From UBA6115 sp050953005 (GTDB lineage: Bacteria; Bacillota; Clostridia; Christensenellales; Aristaeellaceae): DNA of 64,000 nt. The notes beneath the pieces were generated by a model. The model was not told the DNA's origin. It saw nothing but the letters and a program-made list of their open reading frames with translations, and searched no databases. Positions 1 to 8,039 of this stretch are shown here, piece by piece. The stretch lies in the NCBI GenBank assembly GCA_050953005.1, contig JBMNLV010000004.1:62001-126000 (forward strand), read 5' to 3'. The translations under genes were made by a program, and so were the position numbers. Each line of letters opens with the position of its first letter. The first letter of the stretch is position 1.

Positions 1-293
1 GTCAGGCTCATCTGGCTGAGATTGGCGGTAAAATGCGCCCCCAGGCCCAGGCGGGCGATGGCCTTGCGGGCCTCGGCAAAGCAGCTGCTGCGCAGCGTGC
101 GCGCCACCTGGCGCACCACCAGCGTGTTGCGGCCGGTCAGGCTGTCCAGCACCATGCGGGTGGCCAGGAAGACCGACTTGCCCGAGCCCGCGCCGCCGTA
201 GAAGATCTGCGTGCGCTGGCCGGCGCTCACAAAGGGGCGGTAGCAGGCGTTGAAGGCGGCCGCGGGAATGTCCAGATAGCGCGCCTCCGCCAT
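1..293 (-). CDS. Phage terminase large subunit, N-terminal part (runs off window)
   Basis: The minus strand from the ATG at 293 reads into a terminase ATPase: residues 33-40 are GGAGSGKS, a Walker A motif preceded by QIFY, as in PBSX/XtmB-type large subunits that cut and pump phage DNA. About 97 residues are visible and the rest lies beyond base 1. The start overlaps the stop of the 61-aa gene upstream (TGATG), so the two are translationally coupled. Its place after a sigma-like factor is the usual late-packaging order in Bacillota prophages. Whether it is a live prophage or a remnant cannot be seen here. Confidence 0.8.
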   Translation of the reverse strand, partial: MAEARYLDIPAAAFNACYRPFVSAGQRTQIFYGGAGSGKSVFLATRMVLDSLTGRNTLVVRQVARTLRSSCFAEARKAIARLGLGAHFTANLSQMSL

Positions 294-478
294 CACTCGT
301 CCACCAGGCGGATCACAAGGTCTTTTTCGCCGCCCGCCTCGGGCAGTTCCATGGACAGCAGCCTGATCAAATCGCCCGCGCTCAGCCTGCCCTCAAGCAG
401 CATCTCCCGCAAAGCCCTGAGCGCCAGCTCCTTCAGCCCGCTTTCAGTCTCCGGGCAGGGGCGTTCCTCCGGGTTCAT
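293..478 (-). CDS. Small hypothetical protein upstream of terminase
   Basis: A 61-residue acidic protein with a helical, leucine-rich middle (LKELALRALREMLLEG). The ATG at 478 has AAGGAG just upstream and overlaps the end of the preceding gene by four bases, and its own stop overlaps the terminase start. The position fits a small terminase subunit or accessory factor, but no diagnostic motif is visible, so the function is not assigned. Confidence 0.6.
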   Translation of the reverse strand: MNPEERPCPETESGLKELALRALREMLLEGRLSAGDLIRLLSMELPEAGGEKDLVIRLVDE

Positions 479-885
479 ACGCGCTCCTTCCGTGATAACG
501 CGCTGTTTTGCGCGGCGGCCTGCCGCCCCTCCTCCAGCAGCGCCACCGCGCGCAGGTGCAGCCGGTAGATATGCCGCAGGCTGAAGCCCATTTCCTCGCT
601 GATGTCCTCATAACTCATCAGGCTCAGGTACCGCAGCGCCAGCAGCTCGCCCAGCACCGGGTCCTCCAGGGTGGCCAGCATCAGCCGCAGCTCCTTGAGC
701 CGGCGGGCAAGCTGCCGCTGCAGGCGGTTGCGCTCGGCCTGCAGGCTTTTGGCGCGCCGAATCCAGTGCTCCGCGTTCTCCGGCCCGTTCCGGGCGTGCG
801 CCAGGCAGGCCTTTCGCTCCCGGATGAGGGCGGCGTCGCGGGACAGCAGCGCGCCATAGCTTTCAAGCATCTCCCTGGCAGTCAC
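475..885 (-). CDS. Phage sigma-70-like (DUF1492/RinA-type) transcription factor
   Basis: 136 residues. The N-terminal two thirds is a long charged helix (RNRLQRQLARRLKELR). The C-terminal part is a sigma region 4-like helix-turn-helix (about residues 80-120: ALRYLSLMSYEDISEEMGF then SLRHIYRLHLRA). Such proteins switch on late phage genes, including the terminase genes that follow here. The GTG start at 885 follows GGGAGGG at a 5-base distance and lies inside the end of the preceding gene (23-base overlap). The family call rests on the motif and gene order. Confidence 0.7.
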   Translation of the reverse strand: MTAREMLESYGALLSRDAALIRERKACLAHARNGPENAEHWIRRAKSLQAERNRLQRQLARRLKELRLMLATLEDPVLGELLALRYLSLMSYEDISEEMGFSLRHIYRLHLRAVALLEEGRQAAAQNSALSRKERV

Positions 886-1072
886 GGCCGCCCTCCCTTC
901 CCGGCTCCGTCAGGGCCATCAGCCGCGCGCGCTCCTCCTCCGTCAGGGGCAGATCTCCCCGCAGCTTGCGGTTGAGCCCGCTCACGGACAGGTAGAGGGC
1001 GCCGGCCGCCTCCCTGCGGGTCAGCCCGCTCAGGTTGATCCGGGCGCGCAGCATGCGCAGCTCCTCCTTCAT
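863..1072 (-). CDS. Small phage-type HTH protein
   Basis: 69 residues from the ATG at 1072, which sits 7 bases after AGGAGG; an upstream in-frame ATG lacks this site. Residues from about 15 to 45 (LTRREAAGALYLSVSGLNRK) look like a short helix-turn-helix of the kind in phage regulators or in proteins that prime packaging genes. It is the first gene of the minus-strand operon and is read from the promoter at 1129-1157. The exact family is not recognised. Confidence 0.6.
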   Translation of the reverse strand: MKEELRMLRARINLSGLTRREAAGALYLSVSGLNRKLRGDLPLTEEERARLMALTEPGREGGRDCQGDA

Positions 1073-1104
1073 CGCAAGTCCTCCTTCCTGTCCCATCACA
1101 AAGG

Positions 1105-1116
1105 GAACATTTGTTC
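1105..1116. promoter_or_regulatory. LexA-type SOS box
   Basis: GAACATTTGTTC, a perfect match to the Gram-positive LexA core GAAC-N4-GTTC. It lies 12 bases downstream of the -10 of the phage operon promoter, where a bound repressor would block transcription. This suggests DNA-damage control of the phage genes. Confidence 0.7.
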
Positions 1117-1128
1117 TTGTTTTCTGCC

Positions 1129-1157
1129 AGTATAGAAAGCGGCGGGAGGCTTGTCAA
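1129..1157 (-). promoter_or_regulatory. Sigma-A promoter of phage-type operon
   Basis: On the minus strand TTGACA (1157-1152), a 17-base spacer and TATACT (1134-1129): one mismatch from full consensus. Transcription would begin near 1122 and run into the gene starting at 1072. Confidence 0.8.
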
Positions 1158-1484
1158 CGCGCCGGCGAAAAAGTATCGCAAATTCCAAAAAGGCACTTTT
1201 TCGCGCGCGTGAAAAAACCGGGGGAGGCGCCTTGAGTTTCCGCATTCCACCTTTTGCTTCCTGTTACCCGCACACTCAGTATCCTTTCCATTGAATGGAA
1301 TAGGGCCTGTACTATATTGGGCATAACATGAGAAAACTGGCTGCAGTTCAAGGGTAATCCTCTTTTTTTTATATTGGCAGTGGACATAAAATAGAAATCA
1401 GAAACAAGAACTCTTGTTGCGATCGGCCACAAGAGTCCTTGTATGGTAGAGGGGAGCTTTTGTTATGATGGCCGCAAATTCGGA
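1158..1484. other. Non-coding stretch with a 15-bp palindrome
   Basis: No supported gene. At 1286-1300 there is a perfect inverted repeat TTCCATT-G-AATGGAA, possibly a regulator site. It is not placed at a recognisable promoter. The remaining sequence shows nothing further. Confidence 0.4.
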
Positions 1485-2453
1485 TTATAATCGGATGTTT
1501 CCAAAAACAGGCGCACCGAACCCCTTAAACGGATTATCGACAACGACCCGGCCTTGAGCGGTATCGCCGACACCGGAGTAAAGATCTGCGCGGCCATCCT
1601 GCCGGAACCAGATCCCTGAAGCAAAAGCGCAGTCTACCAGCTCGGGCTTTTTGGGCGTATAACCCGGGAAACTGGCACGGGTCGCGATAATTTTTTCATC
1701 CAAAATGGAATGCGACTTGGGATCGAATACAAAGGAGACGTTGGTATAAACAGCCAGCACCAAACCCTCATTTGTTTTTTCCGGATAGCTCTTGTGCCCT
1801 ATGATGCCGATCAAGCCGCTGTCTAAAAGATAGCACTGGTTGCATCCGCCCCACTCGTTGGCTGCGAACATGTTTTCAATGACTGGCGCATCTTCAACAA
1901 TGTCTGCCGTCAAGTCATCCAGGGAAGGAACAATCGCAAAGCCGACAACAGACTCAGAACCGTGGGCTTCAAGCACAGCCTTGCCTCTTGGGCGGGAAAA
2001 AACACCGACTCTGCCATCGCCCATGTCCACAAGCCGGATGTCCTTCATGTTTTTGGGACCGGTCGTGAAGTAATGCAGATCCTCCAGATCTGTACCGCGA
2101 TAAAAATAACCGTAAAGAAAATCGATATTGCCAGCGCTTTTCACAACATGCGTACCGCCAAGCACCAGTTGCCCTCCTATCAGACTGATGAAGGGATCTT
2201 CCAGTTGATATATCATGCTCTGCGGAACCAAAGAATATCGATCCTCTTCCACTCGGCGGAACAGCCGTGCCTGGGACCGGGCCCACTCCTGCCTCTTTTC
2301 CACCCGTCCATATATGTATGTTTGTCCATTCCATTCAAAAGGTATGGAGCAATTATAAACATCAAAACCTTCTACACCGATGAATGAAAGAAGGCTGCTC
2401 TCGTGCTGTTTGTTTCGCTGTTCGAATGCATCCTTGCGCTGTTTGAATGTCAT
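1485..2453 (-). CDS. DUF1861 (MTP-1 type) five-bladed beta-propeller protein
   Basis: 322 residues, full length for the DUF1861 family, whose fold is a five-bladed beta-propeller related to the GH130/GH43 type. Repeated blade-like segments are visible, such as DIRLVDMGDGRVGVFSRPRG and the stretch around ANEWGGCNQCYLLDSG. Family members are unsolved; relation to mannoside phosphorylases (GH130) makes a carbohydrate role plausible. The ATG at 2453 follows AAGGAG. It is divergent from the sugar ABC operon with back-to-back promoters, so it probably acts on the same substrate. No signal peptide, so it should be cytoplasmic. The enzymatic function is unproven. Confidence 0.7.
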   Translation of the reverse strand: MTFKQRKDAFEQRNKQHESSLLSFIGVEGFDVYNCSIPFEWNGQTYIYGRVEKRQEWARSQARLFRRVEEDRYSLVPQSMIYQLEDPFISLIGGQLVLGGTHVVKSAGNIDFLYGYFYRGTDLEDLHYFTTGPKNMKDIRLVDMGDGRVGVFSRPRGKAVLEAHGSESVVGFAIVPSLDDLTADIVEDAPVIENMFAANEWGGCNQCYLLDSGLIGIIGHKSYPEKTNEGLVLAVYTNVSFVFDPKSHSILDEKIIATRASFPGYTPKKPELVDCAFASGIWFRQDGRADLYSGVGDTAQGRVVVDNPFKGFGAPVFGNIRL

Positions 2454-2487
2454 ATTTTACTCCTTTTGTTGCTTTACAATTTGTTTG

Positions 2488-2516
2488 ATAATAAGCGTAA
2501 GAACAATAAAAGTCAA
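2488..2516 (-). promoter_or_regulatory. Promoter of DUF1861 gene
   Basis: Minus strand TTGACT (2516-2511), 17-base spacer, TATTAT (2493-2488), 35 bases before the start codon at 2453. It faces away from the consensus promoter of the ABC operon at 2580-2608. Confidence 0.75.
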
Positions 2517-2579
2517 GCTGAACAACAAGCAAAATTTATTATTTAATTTAATATTTGGTATTTTATTTTCCTGATAGTA

Positions 2580-2608
2580 TTGACAAGCTTCGGAAACGGA
2601 TATATAAT
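2580..2608 (+). promoter_or_regulatory. Consensus promoter of sugar ABC operon
   Basis: TTGACA (2580-2585), 17-base spacer, TATAAT (2603-2608): a perfect sigma-A promoter. Just downstream (2612-2640) lies a repeat-rich AT stretch with two CTAACAAA copies around GTTAAC, a candidate operator for the LacI-family regulator encoded at 6125. The operator is an inference. Confidence 0.85.
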
Positions 2609-2661
2609 AAAGCTAACAAAGAGCAAATGTTAACTAACAAACGGCGGCGAGGAGGAAAAGC

Positions 2662-3618
2662 TTGAACCGCATGTTGCCAGACAAGCGTCGGATTGGACTT
2701 GTTTCGGACATCCGGAGAAACAGGTTTTCCTATTTAATTCTTTTGCCGGCAGTTGCTTATGCCATTATCTTCAGCTATCTTTCCTATCCTTATATCGCTA
2801 TTGCGTTTCAGCGCTTTGATTACCGAAAGAGCAACATTTTCCAAATTTTATTTAGCGGGAACTGGGTGGGCTTCAAGAATTTTGAATTTTTCTTTGCCTC
2901 CCAGAATGCATCCCTGGTAACGTACAACACCGTTTATTTAAATTTCCTCTTTATCCTTACAGGAACCGTGCTTGCAGTGCTGCTTGCTTTGCTGCTGAAC
3001 GAACTGCGCAGCAAGTGGTTTACGAAAATCAGCCAGTCAATCATGCTGTTTCCCAACTATATTTCCTGGATCGTGGTCAGTTACATTCTGTTAAGTCTGT
3101 TTTCCAACGAGTATGGCATCGTCAACCGGTTGATGCTGTCTCTTGGACAGACCCCCAGAAACTGGTATACAGACGCCTCGGTATGGCCGGGCATTCTGGT
3201 CATTGTGCGCTTGTGGAAGGGTGCTGGCATGAGCGCGATCATCTATCTGGCCGCGATTGCCGGTATAGACAGCACCATGCGTGAGGCCGCTGAAATAGAC
3301 GGAGCGAACCGCTTCCAGATAACAACGCGCATTACCATTCCCCTTATTACTCCCACCATCGTCATCATGACCTTGCTGGCGATAGGCCGCATCATGTTTG
3401 GCGATTTTGGAATGATCTACGCATTGATTGGCGATAACGGCACGCTTTACAGGACCACAGACATCATCGACACTTATGTCTTCCGTGCCCTGCGCCAGGT
3501 GGGCGATCCTTCGCAGGCGATGGCGATCAGCCTGTTCCAATCTGTAATTGGCTTTGTAATGGTGTTTGGTTCCAACGCGCTCGTTCGCAAACTCTACCCG
3601 GACGGCGCATTGTATTAA
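2662..3618 (+). CDS. Sugar ABC transporter permease, LplB type
   Basis: 318 residues with six membrane segments, beginning with a cytoplasmic arm (RRNRFSYLILLPAV) typical of LplB-type permeases. Near the C-terminus the EAA loop reads EAAEIDGANRFQITTRITIP and contacts the ATPase. The TTG at 2662 is chosen because GAGGAGG ends 6 bases before it; the ATG nine bases on is too far from a site. First gene of an operon with the second permease (13-base gap) and a solute-binding protein. No ATPase is encoded; such systems normally share one MsmK-type ATPase from elsewhere. Substrate unknown. Confidence 0.85.
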   Translation: MNRMLPDKRRIGLVSDIRRNRFSYLILLPAVAYAIIFSYLSYPYIAIAFQRFDYRKSNIFQILFSGNWVGFKNFEFFFASQNASLVTYNTVYLNFLFILTGTVLAVLLALLLNELRSKWFTKISQSIMLFPNYISWIVVSYILLSLFSNEYGIVNRLMLSLGQTPRNWYTDASVWPGILVIVRLWKGAGMSAIIYLAAIAGIDSTMREAAEIDGANRFQITTRITIPLITPTIVIMTLLAIGRIMFGDFGMIYALIGDNGTLYRTTDIIDTYVFRALRQVGDPSQAMAISLFQSVIGFVMVFGSNALVRKLYPDGALY

Positions 3619-3631
3619 GAGGAAAGGCAGT

Positions 3632-4534
3632 ATGCGGGAAGCGGTTGTCAAAATAAAACCACATAAAAAGTATTCTTTGGCAAATTTCCTGATCGCGCTG
3701 TTCATCGGTGCCTTTGCTTTGATGTGCCTGCTGCCCATGGTCCTGACAGTCATCGTTTCTTTTACGGATGAAGGCGCCATCATGCGCAACGGGTACAGCT
3801 TCTTTCCCGAAAAATGGTCTGCTTACGCTTATAAATTGATGTTCCAGGGCGGGTCTTCAGTCATGCGGGGATATGGCATTTCTTTGCTGATAACATTCGT
3901 TGGAACAATGATAGCTGTCCTCATTACCTCGCTGGCTGCTTACACGCTGGCAAATAAGCGGGTGGAACACCGCGGAAAAATCGGCCTGTTCTTTTTTGTC
4001 CCCATGGTTTTTAACGCAGGAATGGTTCCATGGTATCTCATTTGCACGCGGTTGGGCCTGAGGAACAACCTTTGGGCCCTGCTGATCCCCAATCTGCTCT
4101 TTAATCCCTTTAACCTTTTCCTTGTACGAAACTATATGAGCGGGTTGCCGGATTCCCTGCGCGAGTCAGCGACCATTGATGGAGCAAACGATGCGGTCAT
4201 TGCAGCGCGCATCTACATTCCTCTCTCGCTTCCTGTCATTGCAACAATCGGTCTGTTCTATGGTCTGGGCTATTGGAACGACTGGTGGAACGCCATCATG
4301 CTTGTGGATAACAAGAAATTGTTTCCCGTTCAATACCTGCTATTGCAGCTGCGTTCCCAAATCTCCATGCTGCGGGATCTGCAGTATATGGCTGGCGCTG
4401 GTTATGTAACGCCGCCCTCCGAATCCATCAAAATGGCGACAGCAGTTATTACCATCGGCCCGATTGTGTTTTTGTATCCCTTCTTGCAGCGGTATTACAT
4501 CAAGGGCATGGTTGTTGGCGCTGTTAAAGAATAG
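3632..4534 (+). CDS. Sugar ABC transporter permease, YtcP type
   Basis: 300 residues, six membrane segments, with the EAA-like loop in the form ESATIDGANDAVIAARIYIP and the family ending VVGAVKE. The ATG at 3632 has AGGAAAGG upstream; longer in-frame starts fall inside the previous gene. It pairs with the LplB-type permease to form the membrane channel. A short AGGCC/GGCCT hairpin in the 52-base gap to the next gene may trim the message and raise solute-binding protein levels. Confidence 0.85.
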   Translation: MREAVVKIKPHKKYSLANFLIALFIGAFALMCLLPMVLTVIVSFTDEGAIMRNGYSFFPEKWSAYAYKLMFQGGSSVMRGYGISLLITFVGTMIAVLITSLAAYTLANKRVEHRGKIGLFFFVPMVFNAGMVPWYLICTRLGLRNNLWALLIPNLLFNPFNLFLVRNYMSGLPDSLRESATIDGANDAVIAARIYIPLSLPVIATIGLFYGLGYWNDWWNAIMLVDNKKLFPVQYLLLQLRSQISMLRDLQYMAGAGYVTPPSESIKMATAVITIGPIVFLYPFLQRYYIKGMVVGAVKE

Positions 4535-4586
4535 GTCCCCAAGGCCGTAAAAAACACAGGCCTGAATTATAAAAGGAGGTATTATT

Positions 4587-6047
4587 ATGAGAAAGTGTGT
4601 GTCTTTGCTACTGGTGGCACTGCTGATGTTCGGCCTGATGGCCTGGACATCAGCAGAGGAACTGACGACTGTTGTGTATGTTGTGCCAGGGGATGAACCT
4701 AAGGACCTGGCGGGAGGCGTTCAGGCGATCAACAACAAGCTAAAGGCTGACGGTACAGGCGTCCAGCTGGAGTTCCGTTATTACCCCTGGGATGCCTGGG
4801 ATCAGAAAATCAACATCATGCTGTCTACCGGCGAAAAATTCGACCTGTTTCAGGTGATGAATGACCGGGTTTCCTTATCAAACTACGCATCCCGCGGCGC
4901 CCTGGCGGATATCACCCCCTACATGGAAGAATATGGACAGAATATTCTGAATGTTTGCCCGGAAATTATGATGCGTTCGGGCCAGGTAGGCGGGGTACAG
5001 TACGCGATTCCGGCCTATTGGGTGGAATCCGCTTTGGATCCGGAATTGACATTGCGCGCCGATATCCTGAAGAAATACGACCTTCCTCTTCCAACAAGCG
5101 TGGCGGAACTGACCGAAACCTTTGAAAAAGTCATGCAGGCATGGGATGGCCCGCAAAAACCTTATATCCCCATCATTGGCTCCAACAGCGCTCGCTTTGG
5201 CCTGGCCAGCATGGAATATGACGAGTGGCCTTATGTTATCTATGACAAAGTTTTCTTTGTCGGCCAGGACGGCGTTGTACGCAACTATTTTGAAACTGAA
5301 GTCTTTAAAAAGGATTGCCAGCTTGCCCGTACCTGGTATGAAAAAGGGCTGATCAGCCCGGATGTTCTGACAACCACAAGCGACCAGCTTAACAACCAGC
5401 TGCTCAGCGGCAACTGGTTTGTTCATGCAGGCACGGTTGGGGACATTTCTCAGATCAAACACAATTATCCGGATATAACCGTTGACGATTTTATTGCCAT
5501 GACTTTTACGGACAAAACCCGTGTACGGCCCTACGGAACCCGCAACATGAACGCAGTGCCCCTGACCAGCGAGCACCCCGAAGCGGTCGTTAAACTGTTC
5601 AACTGGGTTTATGCCAGCCAGGAAAACTATGACCTGTTTATGTATGGCAGGGAAGGGGTCGACTACGAAAAGGTAGAGCCGCATAACATCCGCTTTATGT
5701 CAGACCCTGTCACCGGACAGCCGCCTTATTTCTTCTCCGACTGGATGGCTGGGAATGTCAAATATCTCAGGCCGTCTGTCACAGCGCCCAAGGCGACAAA
5801 CGATATGCTGTACACTGTCAATGAGAACGCGGTGGACGGCTATGCATCCATGTTTACTTTTGACGCGACACAGGTTCAAACTAAGTACACTGACGTCCAG
5901 ACACAGATCTCCGCGTTGATTGCGCCCATTGCGACTGGTGTGCAGAGCTACGAAGAGAACATTGACAACGCGCTGAAAATGCTTAAAGCAGCCGGAGTTG
6001 ATGAGCTGATCGCCGAGTTCCAGAAGCAGCTGGACGCAAGCAAATAA
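4587..6047 (+). CDS. Extracellular sugar-binding protein (family 1)
   Basis: 486 residues. It starts with a Sec signal peptide (charged MRK, hydrophobic core, cleavage near TSA-EE at about residue 24). The mature part follows the family 1 pattern: TTVVYVVPGDEP strand, DLFQVMNDR, an aromatic middle and WYEKGLISPDVL. No lipobox cysteine follows the hydrophobic core, so lipid anchoring is not supported; the protein would be secreted or held by an uncleaved signal. The ATG follows AAGGAGG. It delivers substrate to the two permeases upstream. The abundance of tyrosine and tryptophan suits an oligosaccharide ligand, which is unknown. Confidence 0.85.
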   Translation: MRKCVSLLLVALLMFGLMAWTSAEELTTVVYVVPGDEPKDLAGGVQAINNKLKADGTGVQLEFRYYPWDAWDQKINIMLSTGEKFDLFQVMNDRVSLSNYASRGALADITPYMEEYGQNILNVCPEIMMRSGQVGGVQYAIPAYWVESALDPELTLRADILKKYDLPLPTSVAELTETFEKVMQAWDGPQKPYIPIIGSNSARFGLASMEYDEWPYVIYDKVFFVGQDGVVRNYFETEVFKKDCQLARTWYEKGLISPDVLTTTSDQLNNQLLSGNWFVHAGTVGDISQIKHNYPDITVDDFIAMTFTDKTRVRPYGTRNMNAVPLTSEHPEAVVKLFNWVYASQENYDLFMYGREGVDYEKVEPHNIRFMSDPVTGQPPYFFSDWMAGNVKYLRPSVTAPKATNDMLYTVNENAVDGYASMFTFDATQVQTKYTDVQTQISALIAPIATGVQSYEENIDNALKMLKAAGVDELIAEFQKQLDASK

Positions 6048-6060
6048 TCCTTGAATGAGA

Positions 6061-6101
6061 AGCGGGGTTTCGTTAAAATCATAAGCGAGACCCCGCTTTT
6101 A
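6061..6101 (+). terminator. Rho-independent terminator after ABC operon
   Basis: AGCGGGGTTTCG at 6061-6072 pairs with CGAGACCCCGCT at 6086-6097 (one G-T), followed by TTTT. It separates the transport genes from the LacI regulator. Confidence 0.85.
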
Positions 6102-6124
6102 TCATAAGTTAGAAAGGCATAAAA

Positions 6125-7135
6125 ATGCGCAAGAAAGTGACGATGCAGGAAATCGCGGACATGCTTGGCATCTCCAAGGTGACTGTTTCCAAAGCGATCA
6201 ACCGTCGTGAAGGCGTCAGCGATGCTTTACGGGAAAAAATACTGTCAACAGCACGGGCCTTGAACTACAGCAAGCCCGGCAGAACAGCCAATCATAGCAG
6301 AAACTTTGCCTTTGTTTGCCCCAAACGGTTTTTTTTAGAGGATGACGCTTTTTACACTTCCATATATTATTATTTAAATAAACAATGCATTCAGGATAAT
6401 GACACCCTTGATTTATATGTGGTGGGTACATCAGATGAAAGATTTGCCAAGCTGCCAAGAGGATTTGAAAACGCTATGATTGACGGCGTCTTTATCGCCG
6501 GTCAGTTTCAAGACGCTTTCCTTGCTAAATTATTGGCCTTGCCGCAAGCAAAAGTAGCCTTGGATTTTTATGTCTCTGACTTATCGATCGATGCCGTTAT
6601 TTCAGATAATTTCCGTATGGGAACTTTGGTAACTGATTATTTGATTTCACGCGGCCACCGGAAAATCGGCTTTGTAGGCGATCCCCTTTCCACATCCAGC
6701 ATCTCGGACCGTTATTTTGGATACAGAAAAGCGATGAAATTAGCCGGCTGTCCCGTTGAGGAAGCCTGGGGAATTATCAACAACGATCCTTTTACAGGAA
6801 GCTATAACAACAACATGCCCTTGCCCGCTGATTTGCCTTCCGCCTATGTCTGTCATTGTGACAAAGCGGCCTTCGTGCTGACACAGCAACTGGAAAAAGC
6901 CGGATTGCAGGTTCCTGAAGATGTGTCAATCGTGAGTTTTGACAATACAAACTACGCCAAGCTGATGCATCCTCAGTTGACGAGTGTGGTATTTGACCAA
7001 CGCGGCATTGCGCTGACCGGCAAACAGGTCATGGCGGACAGATTAATACAGCCTGACAGCTTGCCGCATGTTCACTATACGCAGAGTAAATTGATCATTC
7101 GGGATTCTGTTAAAGACAATATAAGGCAAGATTGA
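6125..7135 (+). CDS. LacI/GalR-family transcriptional regulator
   Basis: 336 residues. The N-terminal helix-turn-helix (TMQEIADMLGISKVTVSKAI, residues 5-24) and hinge are followed by a periplasmic-binding-like sensor domain with the landmarks ISDNFRMGTLVTDYLISRGHRKIGF and DVSIVSFDN. GAAAGG precedes the ATG. It follows the ABC operon after a terminator and most likely represses the divergent promoters at 2488-2608 until the transported sugar binds. The effector is not identifiable from sequence. Confidence 0.88.
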   Translation: MRKKVTMQEIADMLGISKVTVSKAINRREGVSDALREKILSTARALNYSKPGRTANHSRNFAFVCPKRFFLEDDAFYTSIYYYLNKQCIQDNDTLDLYVVGTSDERFAKLPRGFENAMIDGVFIAGQFQDAFLAKLLALPQAKVALDFYVSDLSIDAVISDNFRMGTLVTDYLISRGHRKIGFVGDPLSTSSISDRYFGYRKAMKLAGCPVEEAWGIINNDPFTGSYNNNMPLPADLPSAYVCHCDKAAFVLTQQLEKAGLQVPEDVSIVSFDNTNYAKLMHPQLTSVVFDQRGIALTGKQVMADRLIQPDSLPHVHYTQSKLIIRDSVKDNIRQD

Positions 7136-7370
7136 ATGAACCTGAGTTTCTGTATTCCGCATAGAAAAGGCGCAATTAAGGAATCATTGATCAAGTTTCA
7201 GACAACTGCCGTTTCATGGTAAAATTTTTAAGAAGACAAATAGAACGCTGAGGTGTTCATCTGTTCCACATCAGCCAGATTGTGCTATACTGTGTCCAAT
7301 CCAAACCGTCAGACCGCCCCGCGGCCTGTTTGGCGATACGCGCGGGCGGCTGTCACATGAAAGGACATCC

Positions 7371-8039
7371 ATGACCGCAGGCTCCGTCATTTATATCATC
7401 CTCGACCGCGGCAAGGCCAACGGCCTGATGCAGCGCGCCCAGAAAATCGGCGTACGCCAAGGCACCATCTTCCTGGGGGAGGGCACCATGTCCTCGCCCA
7501 TCCTGGAGTTCTTCGGCATCAACCAGACCCAGAAGGAAGTGGTGCTCGTCGCGGCGCCTGATGAAACCGCTAAACAATTCTACAAGATGCTCCGTGAGGA
7601 GCTCCACCTGCACCGGCGCTACCGGGGCATCGCCTTCTCGGTGCCCTACCGCCGCTATGACCCGCAGGCCGCGCAGGAGGGCGAGCTGCCCGGGCGGGAC
7701 CTGAACGCGCCCTATGTGTGCATCATGACCGTGCTGGAGCGCGGCCTGGGCGCGGAGTGCATGAAGCTGGCCCGCGCCGCCGGCGCGCGCGGGGGCACCA
7801 TCGTGCACGCCCATGGCGCCGGCGTGCCGCAGGGCATCGTTTTCCCGCTGAACATCGAGCCGCAAAAGGACATCCTGATGATCGTCACCCGGCGCGGCCA
7901 GGCGCCGGCCATCCGCCAGGCCATCTACCAGGGCATGCGGCTGGAGCGCAGGGGCGCGGGCATCATCTTCGCCCTGCCGGTCACCCGCACCCTGGGGCTG
8001 TATGAGGAGCGCCAGCAGGAAAAGGCGGTGAAGCCATGA
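7371..8039 (+). CDS. Tandem PII-like signalling protein
   Basis: 222 residues made of two PII (GlnB-like) ferredoxin-type domains, about residues 5-100 and 112-210. Each has the pattern strand, helix (GLMQRAQKIGVRQGTIF; GAECMKLARAAGARGGTIV), then a short T-loop region and a second helix. In domain 2 the sequence GTIVHAHGAGV resembles the nucleotide-binding start of the PII T-loop. PII proteins sense ATP/ADP and nitrogen or carbon signals and bind a partner. The stop overlaps the start of the DUF1538 gene (ATGA), so the two products are made together. The tyrosine normally uridylylated is not evident. Confidence 0.8.
   Translation: MTAGSVIYIILDRGKANGLMQRAQKIGVRQGTIFLGEGTMSSPILEFFGINQTQKEVVLVAAPDETAKQFYKMLREELHLHRRYRGIAFSVPYRRYDPQAAQEGELPGRDLNAPYVCIMTVLERGLGAECMKLARAAGARGGTIVHAHGAGVPQGIVFPLNIEPQKDILMIVTRRGQAPAIRQAIYQGMRLERRGAGIIFALPVTRTLGLYEERQQEKAVKP

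Noticed and set aside
1154..1432. 92-residue minus-strand frame in the 1.1-1.5 kb gap
   Set aside because: No ribosome site, no recognisable composition, and it crosses the phage promoter region; treated as chance.
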